Shown here one piece after another: positions 45,906 to 58,492 of a stretch of 64,000 nucleotides of DNA; position 1 is the first letter of the stretch, and the number at the start of each line of letters is the position of its first letter. This DNA comes from Phoenix dactylifera (Eukaryota; Streptophyta; Magnoliopsida; Arecales; Arecaceae). A program made the position numbers and the translations under genes. A model generated the notes under the pieces. It saw only the letters and a program-made list of their open reading frames with translations, made no database searches and was not told the origin of the DNA. The stretch is from the NCBI RefSeq assembly GCF_009389715.1, contig NC_052393.1:2232001-2296000 (forward strand). Reading direction: 5' to 3'.

Positions 45906-47712
45906 ATCCATAATTAATATGGCTCTCGAGGTGTTCCGTATGTGGTTTTTTAGTTCTGCTGGTTGGTACCGAAATGGGGATTCGAAAACCCTATTTATAG
46001 ACCTGGAGAGCGTGTTTGGACTCGATCCTTCTAATCCTGTTTCTATATGGTCATTAGTTATTGTTTAATTTTTCAAATCTGTGTCCCGACGACTCTTCGG
46101 CAGTTCGCTAGTGCTGTTGCTTTTTTGAGCACAAGTGCTGTTTTTGATTTGATTACAGATCACTAGTGCTGTGTGAACCAAGAAGAAGGGTTTACCCAAG
46201 TGAACCTACGCCACATGCACGATGGCAATGACAGCCCGCTCGTTCCAAGCCTTCCTATCTAACGGCTTGATTTTCTTTAGGTTGTTCAGAGCGCATGAAG
46301 ATTAGAAGGCCAGCCATTGAGATTTAGACTGGTGGTTAGAGAAGACCATCTGCCTCTAGTAAATGGGATCTTCTAGAACAAAGCCTAAAAGAGTTCGCAA
46401 TGTCCTACAACTTTAGTAATCAAAAGTGGCCGGTTAACTTGCCGGTCTGCTTCACTCCTAAGTAACATCTTTAGTAATAAAATCTACAACTGTTGGTGCA
46501 GAGTCTATTTTGTTTGAGATCATAACCCAACAAATTTCAGAATTTGTGTTTGCTTAATTTGCTCTAGCAGGAAAACTTAAAAATTCATTTTTTGACGGCT
46601 TCATCGTACCTTTCACTAGAATAGTAGCAATTAAAAATAATAGCAAACTGTTTTATATTTAAAAGTGTTTATGCCAAGATGCAAAGATAGTGTATCTGTT
46701 GGTGATTCTCGTGGATTATGAAGGGTTTAGATAGCTTGGAGAACATGATTGTAATTTATTTTGGTAAACTATCTATTACTATCGCTCATGTGTTACAAAA
46801 AAGTATGCAATTCTCTCTTGCATTCCATCGTGAGGACAACGTCTGCGACTTTGATGGGGGCTATATATCAGCCCTTGTGACACGGTTTCTTTGCTTTCCG
46901 TATCCTTCCAAAAGGCTTGCCACCTGTTCGCCACATATTTCTCCAAGTCAAAGTCTCCCCTCCAAACAAGAAAAGACCAGAGCATCTTGACTTTAATCTT
47001 TATGGGGCCATGATTTGCGAAAGTCGCCCATGATTTTGAAAGCAACCAGGAAAATCTGAAAATAGAATTTAGCATTAGTGATTGCGCAGGGGCATGTTGC
47101 TCGGTTGATTAGCTTCAATTGACTTTGATATGAAGCATATTTAATTTCCATGCGATACCTGTCCTGCACAATTGCTTGCTTGGCTATCTTACCCTCTCCT
47201 TTAGTGATTTTGAGACCCAACACGATGGTTGGCCTGTGGTAGTTTCATTTCATCAAGCTGATGAAATTATTTGGAGCTTTTTAATTCAAATGATCCACAA
47301 AAACAACTTACACATAAGCAACTATCTTTTATTCAAACCATACCAAAGTTATAGGACAAGCAACATTTGCATGATTGAAATCCTGTAATTCTCGCAGAAT
47401 AGATTTCCAGCCAAGAACCTAGTCTATATTATTATGTTCTCGATAATAAGTCAAAAATCATGCATACCGTTTTGATTAATAAATTTTGGGGGATGTGTCT
47501 CACTTCCTCCGTCATTCCTCAGAAGAAGAATAATGAGTCAAAATCAGTTCATATTAGTTGGTTTATTGTTCAACTTTTTTCTCAAAAATGTTGTTTAAGT
47601 ATTGGTAGATGACCTGAACACCAGCCAAGAATCAATCTACTGCAGAGCTGCTCTCATTAATGGCTGCTTCTTCTCTTCGACGCTTTAGAGATAGAGACCA
47701 ATTGGTGACAAC
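45906..47712. other. Intergenic, nothing recognised
   Basis: Moderately AT-rich DNA with short overlapping frames on both strands (for example 46718-46990 and 46779-47075) and no family motif or RNA gene that could be supported. Confidence 0.4.
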
Positions 47713-48460
47713 CACATCTTTCTCCTCTCCCTTTCTATGATTGCTCAAGTTTTGTTTTGGTGTAAGGAATTTTGAAGATTCCTCCCTTATCATTAATGGT
47801 CGGGTGGCCTCTTTTGCCTCCCTTATCATCACAAAAAAAAAAAAAAACCTCCCTAATAATCATGTGGTGATGGAAAAGTCAAGCAGACCATCTCCTATTA
47901 GATTAGAATTAACGACATTCACGTCTTTTTCCTCTCCTTTTCTATGATTACTCATGTTTTGTTTTGGGGTAAAGAACTTTGAAGATTCCTCGTCTTTTTC
48001 CTCTCCCTTTTCTGTGAATACTCATGTTTTGTTTTGGGGTAAAGAGCTTTGAAGATTCCTCCCTTATCACTAATGGTCAGATGGCTTCTTTTGCCTCCCT
48101 TATTATCACACACACACAAAAAAAAAACCTCCCTAATTATCATGTGGTGATCGAAAAGTCAAGCAGAAGAACAATTAGCCAAATTTCATACACTTTATTA
48201 GATTAGAAAGAAAAAAAAAAGTCAAGCAGGCCATCCTCTATTAGATTAGAATTGATGACACCCACGTCTTTTTTCTCTCCTTTTCTATGATTACTCATGT
48301 TTTGTTTTGGGGTAAAGAACTTTAAAGATTCCTTCCTTATCATTAATGGTCAGGTGGCTCTTTTTGCCTACCTTATCATCACACACACACACACACAAAA
48401 AAAAAATCCTCCCTAATTGTCGAAGTGGTTATGGAAAGGTCAAGCAGTCCATCGTACACA
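47713..48460. repeat. Irregular tandem repeats of a 170-200-bp unit
   Basis: A unit with ATGTTTTGTTTTGGGGTAAAG, GATTCCTCCCTTATCA and AATGGTC, then a CA/A-rich stretch and AACCTCCCTAATTATC, recurs with starts near 47713, 47925 (partial), 47995 and 48265. Each ends in AAAAGTCAAGCAG. No coding role is apparent. Confidence 0.8.
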
Positions 48461-48539
48461 TTAGATTAGAAATTTAGAGGCTTGTAGTAGCCAGCAGAGC
48501 CAGAGGGTGATTGAAAATTGAAAGGGAACTTTAATCCAC

Positions 48540-48645
48540 GAAGCATCGATGTCTCATGATTGAGAAAGTCGTCCATGATGGAGAGAGTCGTCCGTGATGG
48601 AGAGAGTCATACATGATTGAGAGAGTCATCCGTGATGGAGAGCAG
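48540..48645. repeat. 19-bp minisatellite, about 4.5 copies
   Basis: GTCGTCCATGATGGAGAGA and close variants follow one another every 19 bp. Confidence 0.85.
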
Positions 48646-49689
48646 AGAGTAGGGGAGGGCGACTAGGCTCGATTGAATACTTTTATGATCTAACAAAAAG
48701 TTTGGATCTTACAATTGGAAACGGATGAAAAATTCCAAGAATAGCCACAGGAAACGGTGCTTCTCGCGATAATGCCTTTTTTGGGTGCATATCTTACTCA
48801 ATTGGAGGGCAGGTTGCTTTGGGTCAGGTCTAGCTTTTTTGTCTGGTCAACTATATGGTCGTCCGTTCTCAATGAGTTTTTTCTTGGGTTCAATTGGATA
48901 TTTTAAGTTGGGCAGAATTTATCTTGAAGGAATGCTAATAGAAGATGAGCCATACCTTCCCACGGAGGTTTAGTCTAATCAAGAATAATTGAGCCGATTG
49001 CAGTCTGAGTTTTTCTGTAACCCAAGCTACTTTGAGCCCCACACCTTGGATTTTGTTTCACGCCATTGGGGTCTGCTATCTTAGTTGACATGGCAGTGTC
49101 CTTTGCTACGAAATTGAATCCAAGGTACGGAAGCAGTCATTGGATTTCTAAGAACTGGTAGGATCCTAGAATGGCGTTGGAGATGAGCATGCTTTAAATT
49201 TTGGGGAGGCACACGTGGTATTAGTTTTGCACGTCAAATATGAGCTGGTTGAGGTAGTATATGAAATCTATATGAAGCATTTCCAACATAATGCTTTGGA
49301 TGAAGACATAGATCATATTTATTTTTTTAAGTCATCCAAAATGAAAAATGATCTGAAAAATCAAGTATCAAACTTCTCGTTTAATAATCAGTAGTTGTAT
49401 CACAGCCATCCATCAAATCCTTCTGCCATTTTGGTCATTTATTTGCTTTGCATATAATGGGATCGCGGCGGCAGTCGTTTTGGTATGTGCAACAATAATC
49501 AGATCTTGGGGACAAGAAAACCCACAATCCCAAAAATTTCATTAGCCATCGTCGGCACATGAAGTAGTTGCATTTAGTGGGTCTGCTCCCATCAACTAAT
49601 TGTACCGTGTTAAATTAGTCCCATGCATTGAATGCGATGGATTCAAGTTGAATAGTGAGCTCATGCCACTTAGGTCACTTGAAAACTAA
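48646..49689. other. Intergenic, nothing recognised
   Basis: No motif or convincing frame was found in this AT-rich stretch, which leads into the duplicated 5' flank of receptor kinase C. Confidence 0.4.
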
Positions 49690-50505
49690 GTCGTCATGCC
49701 ATGTGAAGTCGTGCATGACTCTCTCTTCTCTCTCTGTGTCATTCTCGACTAAGGACTTTGGAACAAAATCTTCCTAAGAAATTTACGAAGCCAGATGTTA
49801 TATATTATCTTTTTTTTTTAATGCAAAGGGAGGGTTAGATCACCCTTTTTTTTATATAAAGGGGAATATATACAGAAGTGTTATATTACCAAGAAGGGGT
49901 TGGCCACAGAAGTTTCCGAAGACACAAATGAAATTTATTTTTTATTAATAAATTCTTTTAATAGCTAAATATATAAATTCTTATACTGATCTGTATGATT
50001 TTCCAGTATCATTGGTGTCTCGTCCTTCGGTAAACTGGAAAATGCGTTTCTGATCTCTTCGTTGATCCAAGTCAGCCAAGTCGATATGCTCGCCCGCGAA
50101 TAAATTTCCCCATTGGGCAGCTAAGCTCGTTTTAGTCAAAGATCCAAAGAGCTCGGTGCAATGTTCAATACAAGAGACTTTGATTTGATCCTGTTTGACT
50201 AAAAGGTCGTCATGGTGCTTGACTAAAGGCAATGTGCAAACCACGTGCTTTGCGCCTTGACTTCATCTACTTGATCAAAGCATGAACTCTAGAAATTCGC
50301 AAAAGCAACATTCAGGGCTGTGTACCGCCACGCAGACATCAAGAGTTCTTAATTTTTCACACCCTTCAACCAAGCTTCGTTGGGACTCCCTCTCGGCATC
50401 CTCCCTACCCCTCCCTCGTTCATATTATATATATGAGCAATACTCCATTTAGCCGTGAAAACAAAATAACGAAAACCAGTCTCTCTGAAATCCTCCATCT
50501 TCGTC
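49690..50505 (+). promoter_or_regulatory. 5' flank of kinase C, inverted copy of the 5' flank of D
   Basis: From a (CT)-rich run near 49720 through GGGTTGGCCACAGAAGT (about 49900) and CCAGTATCATTGGTGTCTCG (about 50003), this sequence reappears in opposite orientation at about 62160-62945 upstream of gene D. A TATTATATATAT box lies at 50423-50434, about 70 bp before the start codon. The frame at 49981-50244 on the minus strand is not conserved in the other copy and is not a gene. Confidence 0.7.
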
Positions 50506-53500
50506 ATGAAGAGAGTCCAAATCCAACCTTTTCTCCTCCCCCTCCTTTTGTTCTTCTCCCTCTCCTTTTTGGAGGCCGGAGCACAGAGCGAAGCACAAGC
50601 TCTCCTCAAATGGAAGTCCAGCTTGTTTCAGGCAGATGCTCTGAGCTCATGGTCCCTTGCCAACTCTACCAGCCCATGCAGATGGTTTGGTGTCCGCTGC
50701 AACTCCGCAGGCAGCATCGTGCAGCTGAGCTTACCCAATGCCAACCTCAACGGCACCCTCGATGAATTCGACTTTGCTTCTCTGCCCAGCCTCACCAAGC
50801 TCGACCTCTATACCAACCTCCTCAACGGCTCCATTCCTTCAAACATCTCTGCTCTCTCCAACCTCACCTCTTTAGACCTCACCAGCAACTATCTCGCTGG
50901 GCCGATCCCATATCAGCTCAGCAATCTCCGAAAGGTGCGCCATTTTAATCTTGGATTCAATTCCTTGGAGAACCCAGACTACACCAAGTTCACCCCATTG
51001 CCTTCGGTGACAAACTTATCTCTATACAACAACAGTCTGACAGGGAAATTCCCACCATTCGTACTCAACTGCACCAATTTAACGTACCTTGACCTCTCAT
51101 ATAACAACCTGACGGGTAAAATACCCGACTCACTCTCGACCAATCTAGTTTACCTCGAGTCCCTCAATCTTACCGATAACTTCTTTGAAGGAGTCATTCC
51201 CGTTTCCCTTGCAAATTTGCCGAGGCTTCAAAACCTTCATCTTGGATTGAACAATCTCACCGGAGGGATCCCGCCTATCCTCGGGTCCATCTCTGGCCTT
51301 CGAATACTCGAACTCTATAACAATTCACTTAGTGGACCGATCCCTTCTTCTCTGGGACAGCTCCGGATGCTTGAGCGCATCGATATCAGTGCAGCAGCGT
51401 TGAACTCCACTATTCCTCCGGAGCTCGGCCTGTGTACTAATCTCACCTACCTTGAGCTGTCCCGCAATCAACTCACAGGTGGCCTGCCACAATCCTTCTC
51501 GGAGCTAACCAAAATGAGCGAGTTCTGGATCTGGAGCAATTCGCTCTCTGGTGAGATCTTGCCGGACTTCTTCACAAATTGGACGGAGCTTATTGCCTTT
51601 GATATACGGAGCAACAAGTTCGTTGGGCGAATCCCACCGGAGATTGGATGGGCCACAAAGCTGCAAATCCTACTCCTCTGGAGCAACAACCTATCAGGTC
51701 CAATCCCTCTAGAGATTGGGAGGTTGGCCGACTTGCAGAAATTGTCTCTCTCGGAAAATATTCTTAGCGGTCCAATCCCCAGAACAATAGGAAACCTCAC
51801 AAAGCTGCAAATCCTATTCCTCTGGAGCAACAACCTATCAGGCCCAATCCCTCCAGAGATTGGGAGGTTGGCCGACTTGCAGAAATTGTCTCTCTCGGAA
51901 AATATTCTTAGCGGTCCAATCCCCAGAACAATAGGAAACCTCACAAAGCTGCAAATCCTATTCCTCTGGAGCAACAACCTATCAGGCCCAATCCCTCCAG
52001 AGATTGGGAGGTTGGCCGACTTGCAGAAATTGTCTCTCTCGGCAAATATTCTTAGCGGTCCAATCCCCAAAACAATAGGAAACCTCACACAGCTCACTTC
52101 CCTGGCCCTCTTCTACAACAGCCTGAACGGCGCAATCCCAGCAGAGATCGGAAACATGACGGCACTGGCTAATCTAGACTTCAACACCAACCAATTGGAG
52201 GGGGAGCTGCCGGCCACCATTGCTCAGCTTCCAAATCTTGAGATCATATCAGTCTTCGACAACAACCTCAGCGGTGGCATCCCTCGAGACCTCGGCCAGA
52301 ATGGGCGTTTAATCAGAGTCAGCTTTTCGAACAATAGCTTCTCAGGGGAATTGCCTCCAGATTTATGCAAGGGCTTCGCTCTTCAAAACTTCACAGCGCA
52401 TCACAACAACATCACAGGCTCGCTGCCGGCGTGCTTGCGCAACTGCTCGGGACTTTTCCGAGTCCGGTTGGAGTCGAACCACTTCACTGGAGACATATCA
52501 GAAGCTTTCAGCGTCCATCCTGCACTAAACTACTTGGATCTCAGCGGCAATCAGTTGATGGGCACGCTCTCTCCAGACTGGGGTGAATGCAAGAATCTCG
52601 CGTTCTTGCACATGGATGGTAACAGCATCTCTGGCGACATTCCTGTGGCATTCGGGAACACGACCAAATTACAAGACCTGAGCTTAGCTTCCAACTTATT
52701 GTCCGGAGCAATCCCACCTCAACTGGGGAACTTGAGTCTCTTGTACAAGCTCAATTTGAGCAGTAATCAGTTATCAACCTCCATTCCTTCAGAGTTAGGT
52801 GATCTTGCCCAGCTCGCTTCTCTTGATCTTTCAGAAAACAAGCTCACCGGTCCGATACCAACCGAGCTTGGGAATCTGAGGCGTCTTATATTGTTGGATT
52901 TAAGCAGGAATAACCTATCTGGAGAGATACCATATCAGCTTGGCAATTTGGCGGCTTTTCAAATCCTGTTAGATTTGAGTGGCAATTCCCTCTCTGGACA
53001 GATTCCTTCTAATCTAGATAAGCTCGCATATCTGCAGGCGCTCAATCTGTCCCACAATGATCTCTCCGGTCAAATTCCACCAGCTTTGGCCGGTATGTCC
53101 AGCTTAGAGTCTGTGGACTTCTCTTACAACAATCTAACAGGAGCCATTCCGGGGGGAAAGGCCTTCAAGAATGCCTCTTCCTTTGCTGGAAACATAGGGC
53201 TATGTGGAAATGTGAGAGGACTGCGTTCCTGCGAGTCTAGTTCCTCTGGTGGTGGTTCTCACAAGGATCATAAGAAACTCATCATTGCTATTGTTGTTCC
53301 AGTTGTGGGAGTTCTGGTACTGGCAATTGAAGTTACAACTATTCTTCTAGCTTGCAGGAAGAGACGGCGTGGAAAGTTGGAGATGGAGAGCGCCGCCAGG
53401 GAGACATCCCAGTCATTGATATGGGAAAGAGAAGGAAAGTTCGCATTTTCAGATATCATGAATGCCACAGATGACTTCAGCGAAGTCTTCTGCATTGGAA

Positions 53501-55121
53501 AGGGAAGCTTCGGGATCGTTTACAAAGCTGAGCTATCGTCGGGTTATGTAGTCGCTGTGAAACGCATCCAAATATCGGACCCTGATGAGGTTCCAGAGGC
53601 AAACATAAAGAGCTTCGAAAACGAGATCCGAGCTCTTACAGAGGTGAGGCACCGAAACATAGTGAAGTTGCATGGGTTTTGTTTGAAGGGAGGGAACATG
53701 TACCTGGTGTACGAGTACTTGGAGAGGGGAAGCTTGGGGAAGGTGTTGTATGGGCAAGAAGAGGGGAAGAAGTTTGATTGGGCTATGAGGGTGAAGGTTC
53801 TTCAGGGTGTGGCTCATGCCTTGGCCTATTTGCACGATGACTGCAACCCACCTATTGTGCACCGGGATATAACGGTGAACAATATCTTGTTGGAGTCAGA
53901 GTTTGAGCCTCGTGTCTCTGATTTTGGGACTGCGAAGTTGCTGAATCCAAATTCTTCCAATTGGACCTCGGTAGCAGGATCTTATGGCTACATGGCACCG
54001 GGTAATTCTGCCCTCATCTGCTTTTCTTTGTTCTCGGCAATTTGTTGTCTGTGCCCTTTGTTTTTTTCCCATGAAACTCTGCTGAACTTGGCATCTTTCT
54101 CACGGTATGATTAGGAAATAATAGCATTTACACTGGAGAGACATTTCGATAAAAAGGTTTTCGATAATCAAATTGCCAGTTCTTGATTATTACCCAGAAA
54201 TTAGAGTAACCACTGTTTGCGAGATCTTTGGCAATTTTTTTTTTTCATAAAAAAAAAAAACCATCAAGCCAATATCTGGCATACAATGTGCAACTAGCAA
54301 CTCGATTTCAGCACAACTCGACATGCACATAAATCTGATCTGGATGATTTATGCAAGTAGCCATCAAAGTTTAAACACTATGCTACCTTAGCTTTTACGA
54401 TATCTTCAGCATCTTCTTTTTTATGAGTTCAATCCTGTAGACCGATATGCATATTTTTAAGCCTCTGTCTGACAAGAATGTTATAATTCACTAATACGAA
54501 AACATTCATTTAGAAGTGTGATCAGCTGAATTGCATGAGACTACTGAAATGAAAGCTGAAAATATTTAGACAATCAGATGATCTACCAGACAAATAAATT
54601 ACTTGTCATTTTGTTTGCTTCAGAAAACTTATTTACTACGATACCCATTCTCGAGCACTTATATTTTGGAAAATCTCAGCAAATGACTAGTTCTATTTGA
54701 GTAATGGCCGGCGTTTTACGTTTACTTATTTCAATGTGTTCTATTATCTGCAGAGCTAGCTTACACGATGAAGGTGACGGATAAATGTGACGTATATAGC
54801 TTCGGAGTGGTGGCGCTCGAAGTCATGATGGGGAAGCACCCAGGAGAACTTATTTCCTCTTTGCCATCTTTGGCTTCATCAGAGGGAAAGGACGTGCTGC
54901 TGATGGATGTTTTGGACCAAAGGTTAGTGCCTCCAACAGGCCAATTAGCAGAGGAGGTGGTCTTCATCATAAAGGTAGCCCTAGCATGCACTCGGACCGA
55001 TCCAGAATCTCGACCTTCAATGCGTTTTGTAGCGCAGGAGTTATCTGCTCGCACACAAGCCTATCTCCCTGAACCATTGCGAATGATCACAATCAGCGAG
55101 CTGACTTCCTTCCAGAAATGA
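50506..55121 (+). CDS. LRR receptor-like kinase C (MIK2/At1g35710-like)
   Basis: Exons 50506-54001 and 54754-55121 give 1,287 residues, joined so as to rebuild YMAPELAYT. Order: signal peptide ([11 protein letters not shown] on, about 1-26), N-cap with CRWFGVRC, LRRs to about residue 875, a Cys pair, transmembrane helix (about 924-947), and kinase (about 988-1267) with [22 protein letters not shown] and VSDFGTAKL intact. It is close to gene A throughout, including intron and 3' part, but has lost one LRR near residue 130 and gained four by two extra copies of a 144-bp unit (51655-52086). It should be an active plasma-membrane receptor kinase. It lies tail to tail with D, whose first half matches A more closely than C. 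A TATA box sits about 70 bp upstream. Confidence 0.92.
51655..52086 (+). repeat. 144-bp in-frame tandem repeat, three copies, in gene C
   Basis: ACAAAGCTGCAAATCCTA starts units at 51655, 51799 and 51943; the next unit diverges at 52087. Each 144-bp unit encodes two LRRs (48 residues: [20 protein letters not shown], then [20 protein letters not shown]). Copies 2 and 3 are almost identical. Gene A has one unit here. Confidence 0.95.
54002..54753 (+). other. Intron of receptor kinase C
   Basis: 752 bp, nearly identical to the intron of gene A apart from small indels, including the T/A runs at 54236-54260. Confidence 0.9.
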
Positions 55122-55720
55122 TCAGTCTTCTGAGACAGTGAAGGCTCTGATTGCCTGTGGAATCACAAGGAAGAGGAATTTGTGCATAATAGTCCTTGGA
55201 AATCTTGAAGAGTAAAAGAGGGCTCAGACTGCTTCTTATGAAATGATTCATGAATATGTCTCAGCATCACATGATGGGGACGGAAGATAGGCATTTGCCT
55301 GTAGTTAGTGGGAAATGGTTGTAGAAAATGGCTCACCAACTGTGTCACTACGTAAAAATAGTTGAACTTATTATAGCTCAGAATCAGGCACAATCTCTCC
55401 TATTATATTATATACGATATTAGATATTACAACTGGCATTTATTGCATGCACAATCTTGGTATATCAGCTCAGTTCAATTTTCAGAAATTATGGGATCTG
55501 ATTGTCATATTCGAATTTAGTATTTATTTCAAATTATAGAATTTTGCTTTTGTATTATACTATATTTGGTCTGTAGTATTTTTTTCACAGCACAAGCAAT
55601 TCAAATTATATTTCCAATACAAATTTCTCAGGACTTATGATGTACCTTTCGAAATCTATTGATATAGAATCCTCTTCTGCACAAGGAGTTACATGCTAGT
55701 ATATAGGTATATAATCCATT
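55122..55720. other. 3' flank of gene C
   Basis: Colinear with the 3' flank of gene A up to about 55681 (TAGAATCCTCTTCTGCA), where block 2 is interrupted by about 2.8 kb not present in block 1. No gene. Confidence 0.65.
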
Positions 55721-55725
55721 GACAG

Positions 55726-58032
55726 TGTCATGCCCCGAACCCATCACCCGGGTCCGGTACGCGACCGGCCGCATGAGCCCTAGAGCAGTGTCCTAATGAT
55801 CATGCAAGGCCTAAAATAAACAAAAATTTCAATAAATCCACAACTAATTACTCAATTCAAATTGACAAATCCGAAATGTCCAAATAAACAATCGGTTCAA
55901 TTGCAAGATCTTCAAATGTTCATCAATAAAAGATAAGCTGCTTCTAACTATCTAGCAGTCTGACTCCAGATCGAGCTCACTTCTTGTCCCACCCGACAGA
56001 TTCTACGAATCCAGTGCCTCTGAAAAAAATGTAAGTGTAGTATAAGTTTTTCCAGCCCAGTAAGAATCCCAACAGCCACACACAATAATAATAATAAAAT
56101 AATCAAAGCATCAAAATAAATGTCATTTCATCATTTCAAAGGCTCAATAAACAACAAATATATATAACCATTTAATATTCATAAATCCTTTTTCACATTA
56201 TGTGATCCATTCCCGTATTATTCTGATTCCCAAGTTTTCAGACTTTTCACTTCTGGCTTTGGACTAACCAAGTTCATGACCCAGTCTAAGACTGCACAAA
56301 TCCCACGCATAAGCTCGTGGCAGCTATCCCACGCGTAAGCCCGTGGAGGCTATCCTACGCATAAGCTCGTAGAGGCTATCCAACGCGTAAGCCCGTGGAG
56401 GCTATCCTACGCATAAGCTCGTAGAAGCTATCCCACGCGTAAGCCCGTCGAGGCTATCCCATGACAAGGTTAGTCCAACCCATTCTTCATGTCTAGTTTT
56501 ACATGTTTAATCAAATTCCAATCACATCACATATTTTCTTAAATTCTCAAAAATATGTTAATTCTTTCCAATTTGATTATTTCAATATTTTCATAACAAA
56601 ATGCACATCTCATATGTGTCATACAAGCTCATAAAATTAATATCAACATACTGATAAGTTATAACCAACGATAATTTCCATACATGCATAAATAGGGTGC
56701 TCAGTTGTAGGGATTCTTATAGAAGTTTGTGGACTGACACAAGCACAGATCCGAATCACAACCTACGCGCTGGGGTGCTGAGTCCCCTGATCAAAATCTT
56801 CTGGCACCGCTGACTCTTCCCCTACAACATCAATTATATTTCACAGACTAAATTATTCAATATTTAAATATTCTAAAACCATAATTCACATTTACTATGG
56901 GGTCCATCACTAGGTCCCCAAACATCTTAATCTCTCCAGATCTAGGGACAGTTGGGGTGGCTCGACACCCCACCTTGTACCACCGGTCTATGTCGTCGCC
57001 AGCCGTGGCTGCTGCCACGCCGGCGATGATGGCCGGTCCCGGTGAAGAGACCAAAACAAAGGGATGATCCCTCTCTCTTCATGGTTGGGAGTACATCTTC
57101 CCTTCCTCCATTTCTTTGGTCTAAGGCAGCAGCCATGATAGCTGTGCCCTCTCCTTCCCCAACCCGACAACACCACTGGCCGAACCATCGCCGGCCGCCA
57201 CTGTTGCAGTCGCCGGCGATGGTGGCCGGCCAAGAGAGAGAGAAAGAGGTGGTCCCTTCCTCTTCTTCTCCCAAGAACCGGCATGACCTCTTTCCTCCCT
57301 TCCCCCCTCCTCCATCATCAACGGCAGACGACCCTGATGGTGGCTCGGCTCCCCCACCCGACGGCAGCCACAGTGGCTCTCACCGTCATCACCGGCCGAC
57401 AGCCAACCGACGAGAGGAAGAGGGAAAGGGGATGGGATCACGAGGGAGAAAGCCTCGGATCCACACTTCCCATCTTCAGTTAACCCTAGAAATTCCTCAC
57501 CAAAACCTCCCACAGTTCCGATTCAACCCAGCTTCCATGGATCCGGCCAACCCGGCGGTCGGCAGCGGCGGCAAGATCCGAAAAAGAGAAGCCAAAACAG
57601 GGGTTCCCTGTTTCGAACTCTTCTCCGGCGATTTCACCGGCCAAACCCCTCCAACGTCTCCCCAAATCTAGGAAATGAAGCACAAGGGACTTACCTCAGT
57701 CCGACGGGATGCTCTGGCGACCCTTCCGGCGAGGAATCGGTGGAGAAATCCGTGAGTAAACCCACGGATCCGAGGCCTCTTCGTGCGATTGGTGGGGATC
57801 CTCGTTATCCTCCTTGACCGGCCGGCTCACGAGATCTGCCGCCTTCCCCCACGATCGCCCTCTTCTCCGACGATCAACCTCCCCCGCCGCCGCCCTCCCC
57901 TCACGCCGCCGCCCTCCCCCTGTAACCCCTTCTCCCCCGATCGTGCCCTAGGCACGATCGTAATAAGTGGATGGGCCCGGTCTTTTCGGGCCGGCCCGTC
58001 CACCACTTTTTTTTTTTTTCCTGGGTTTTACA
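55726..58032 (-). mobile_element. Solo LTR of a Ty3/gypsy element, 2,307 bp
   Basis: Read on the minus strand it opens TGTAAAACCCAGG and closes GGGTTCGGGGCATGACA. GACAG stands on both sides (55721-55725 and 58033-58037), a perfect 5-bp target duplication. There is no internal coding region, so the two LTRs of a full element have recombined. The GGGGCATGACA end is of the type found on long LTRs of Tekay/Del chromoviruses; that lineage call is an inference. Arg/Pro/Ser-rich frames at 57000-57700 lie in a GC-rich part of the LTR and are not genes. Confidence 0.85.
56302..56462. repeat. 26-bp tandem repeats in the solo LTR, about six copies
   Basis: GCTATCCCACGCGTAAGCCC then GTGGAG alternates with GCTATCCTACGCATAAGCTC then GTAGAG, each 26 bp long. 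The alternation suggests the array grew by 52-bp steps. Confidence 0.9.
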
Positions 58033-58037
58033 GACAG

Positions 58038-58492
58038 ACTAGCTTTTGTTTTCAAATCTGGAATCATAGGAAGCCATTTGTTTGAGAGCAGGCGAGCAAG
58101 GGGATCTTAAGGGAATTGCCGTACTTTGTTAGTTCAATTAAGGAAAGTTTTACCCAGATATCTGCATAATATGTTCACTGAGAGCAGTTTAAAAACCACT
58201 GCCTAGAAAAGCCACAGAGCTTTCAACGCTTCTCATTATATCTGAATCTCTCTTTCCCTCGCTTACTTGCTGCCTTTCTCAGTGCTGATCCAAGGCTGGT
58301 ACAAGTGAGGGAAAGGCTGTAATAACCCCCAAAAAAAAAAAAAATTCTTTTAGGGCTCGTGGGCCGGCCCGAAGTGGCCAGGCCCAGCCAGTGGGCTTGT
58401 TGGCCGGCTGAAGAGGCGATGGGTATATAAGCTAATTAGATTTTTTACGGTGTTTATCCTTCAAAAAATATGCTCAAAAGTTGTTATCTGTA
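58038..58492. mobile_element. Remaining insertion in block 2, with a second LTR start
   Basis: Absent from block 1. At 58318 TGTAATAACCCCC, an A run, then GTGGGCCGGCCCGAAGTGG resembles the opening of the solo LTR read in the other direction (TGTAAAACCC, A run, GACGGGCCGGCCCGAAAAG). TATATAA follows at about 58424. It is therefore the truncated start of a related LTR on +. Block homology resumes at about 58493. Confidence 0.55.

Noticed and set aside
49981-50244. 87-codon minus-strand frame upstream of kinase C as a small gene
   Set aside because: The inverted copy upstream of D (62400-62620) has indels that break the frame, so it is not conserved as protein. It is better seen as promoter DNA.
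57042-57671. 209-codon frame with Pro/Ser/Arg-rich sequence
   Set aside because: Lies wholly within the solo LTR, with equally open frames on both strands from high GC content and no domain.
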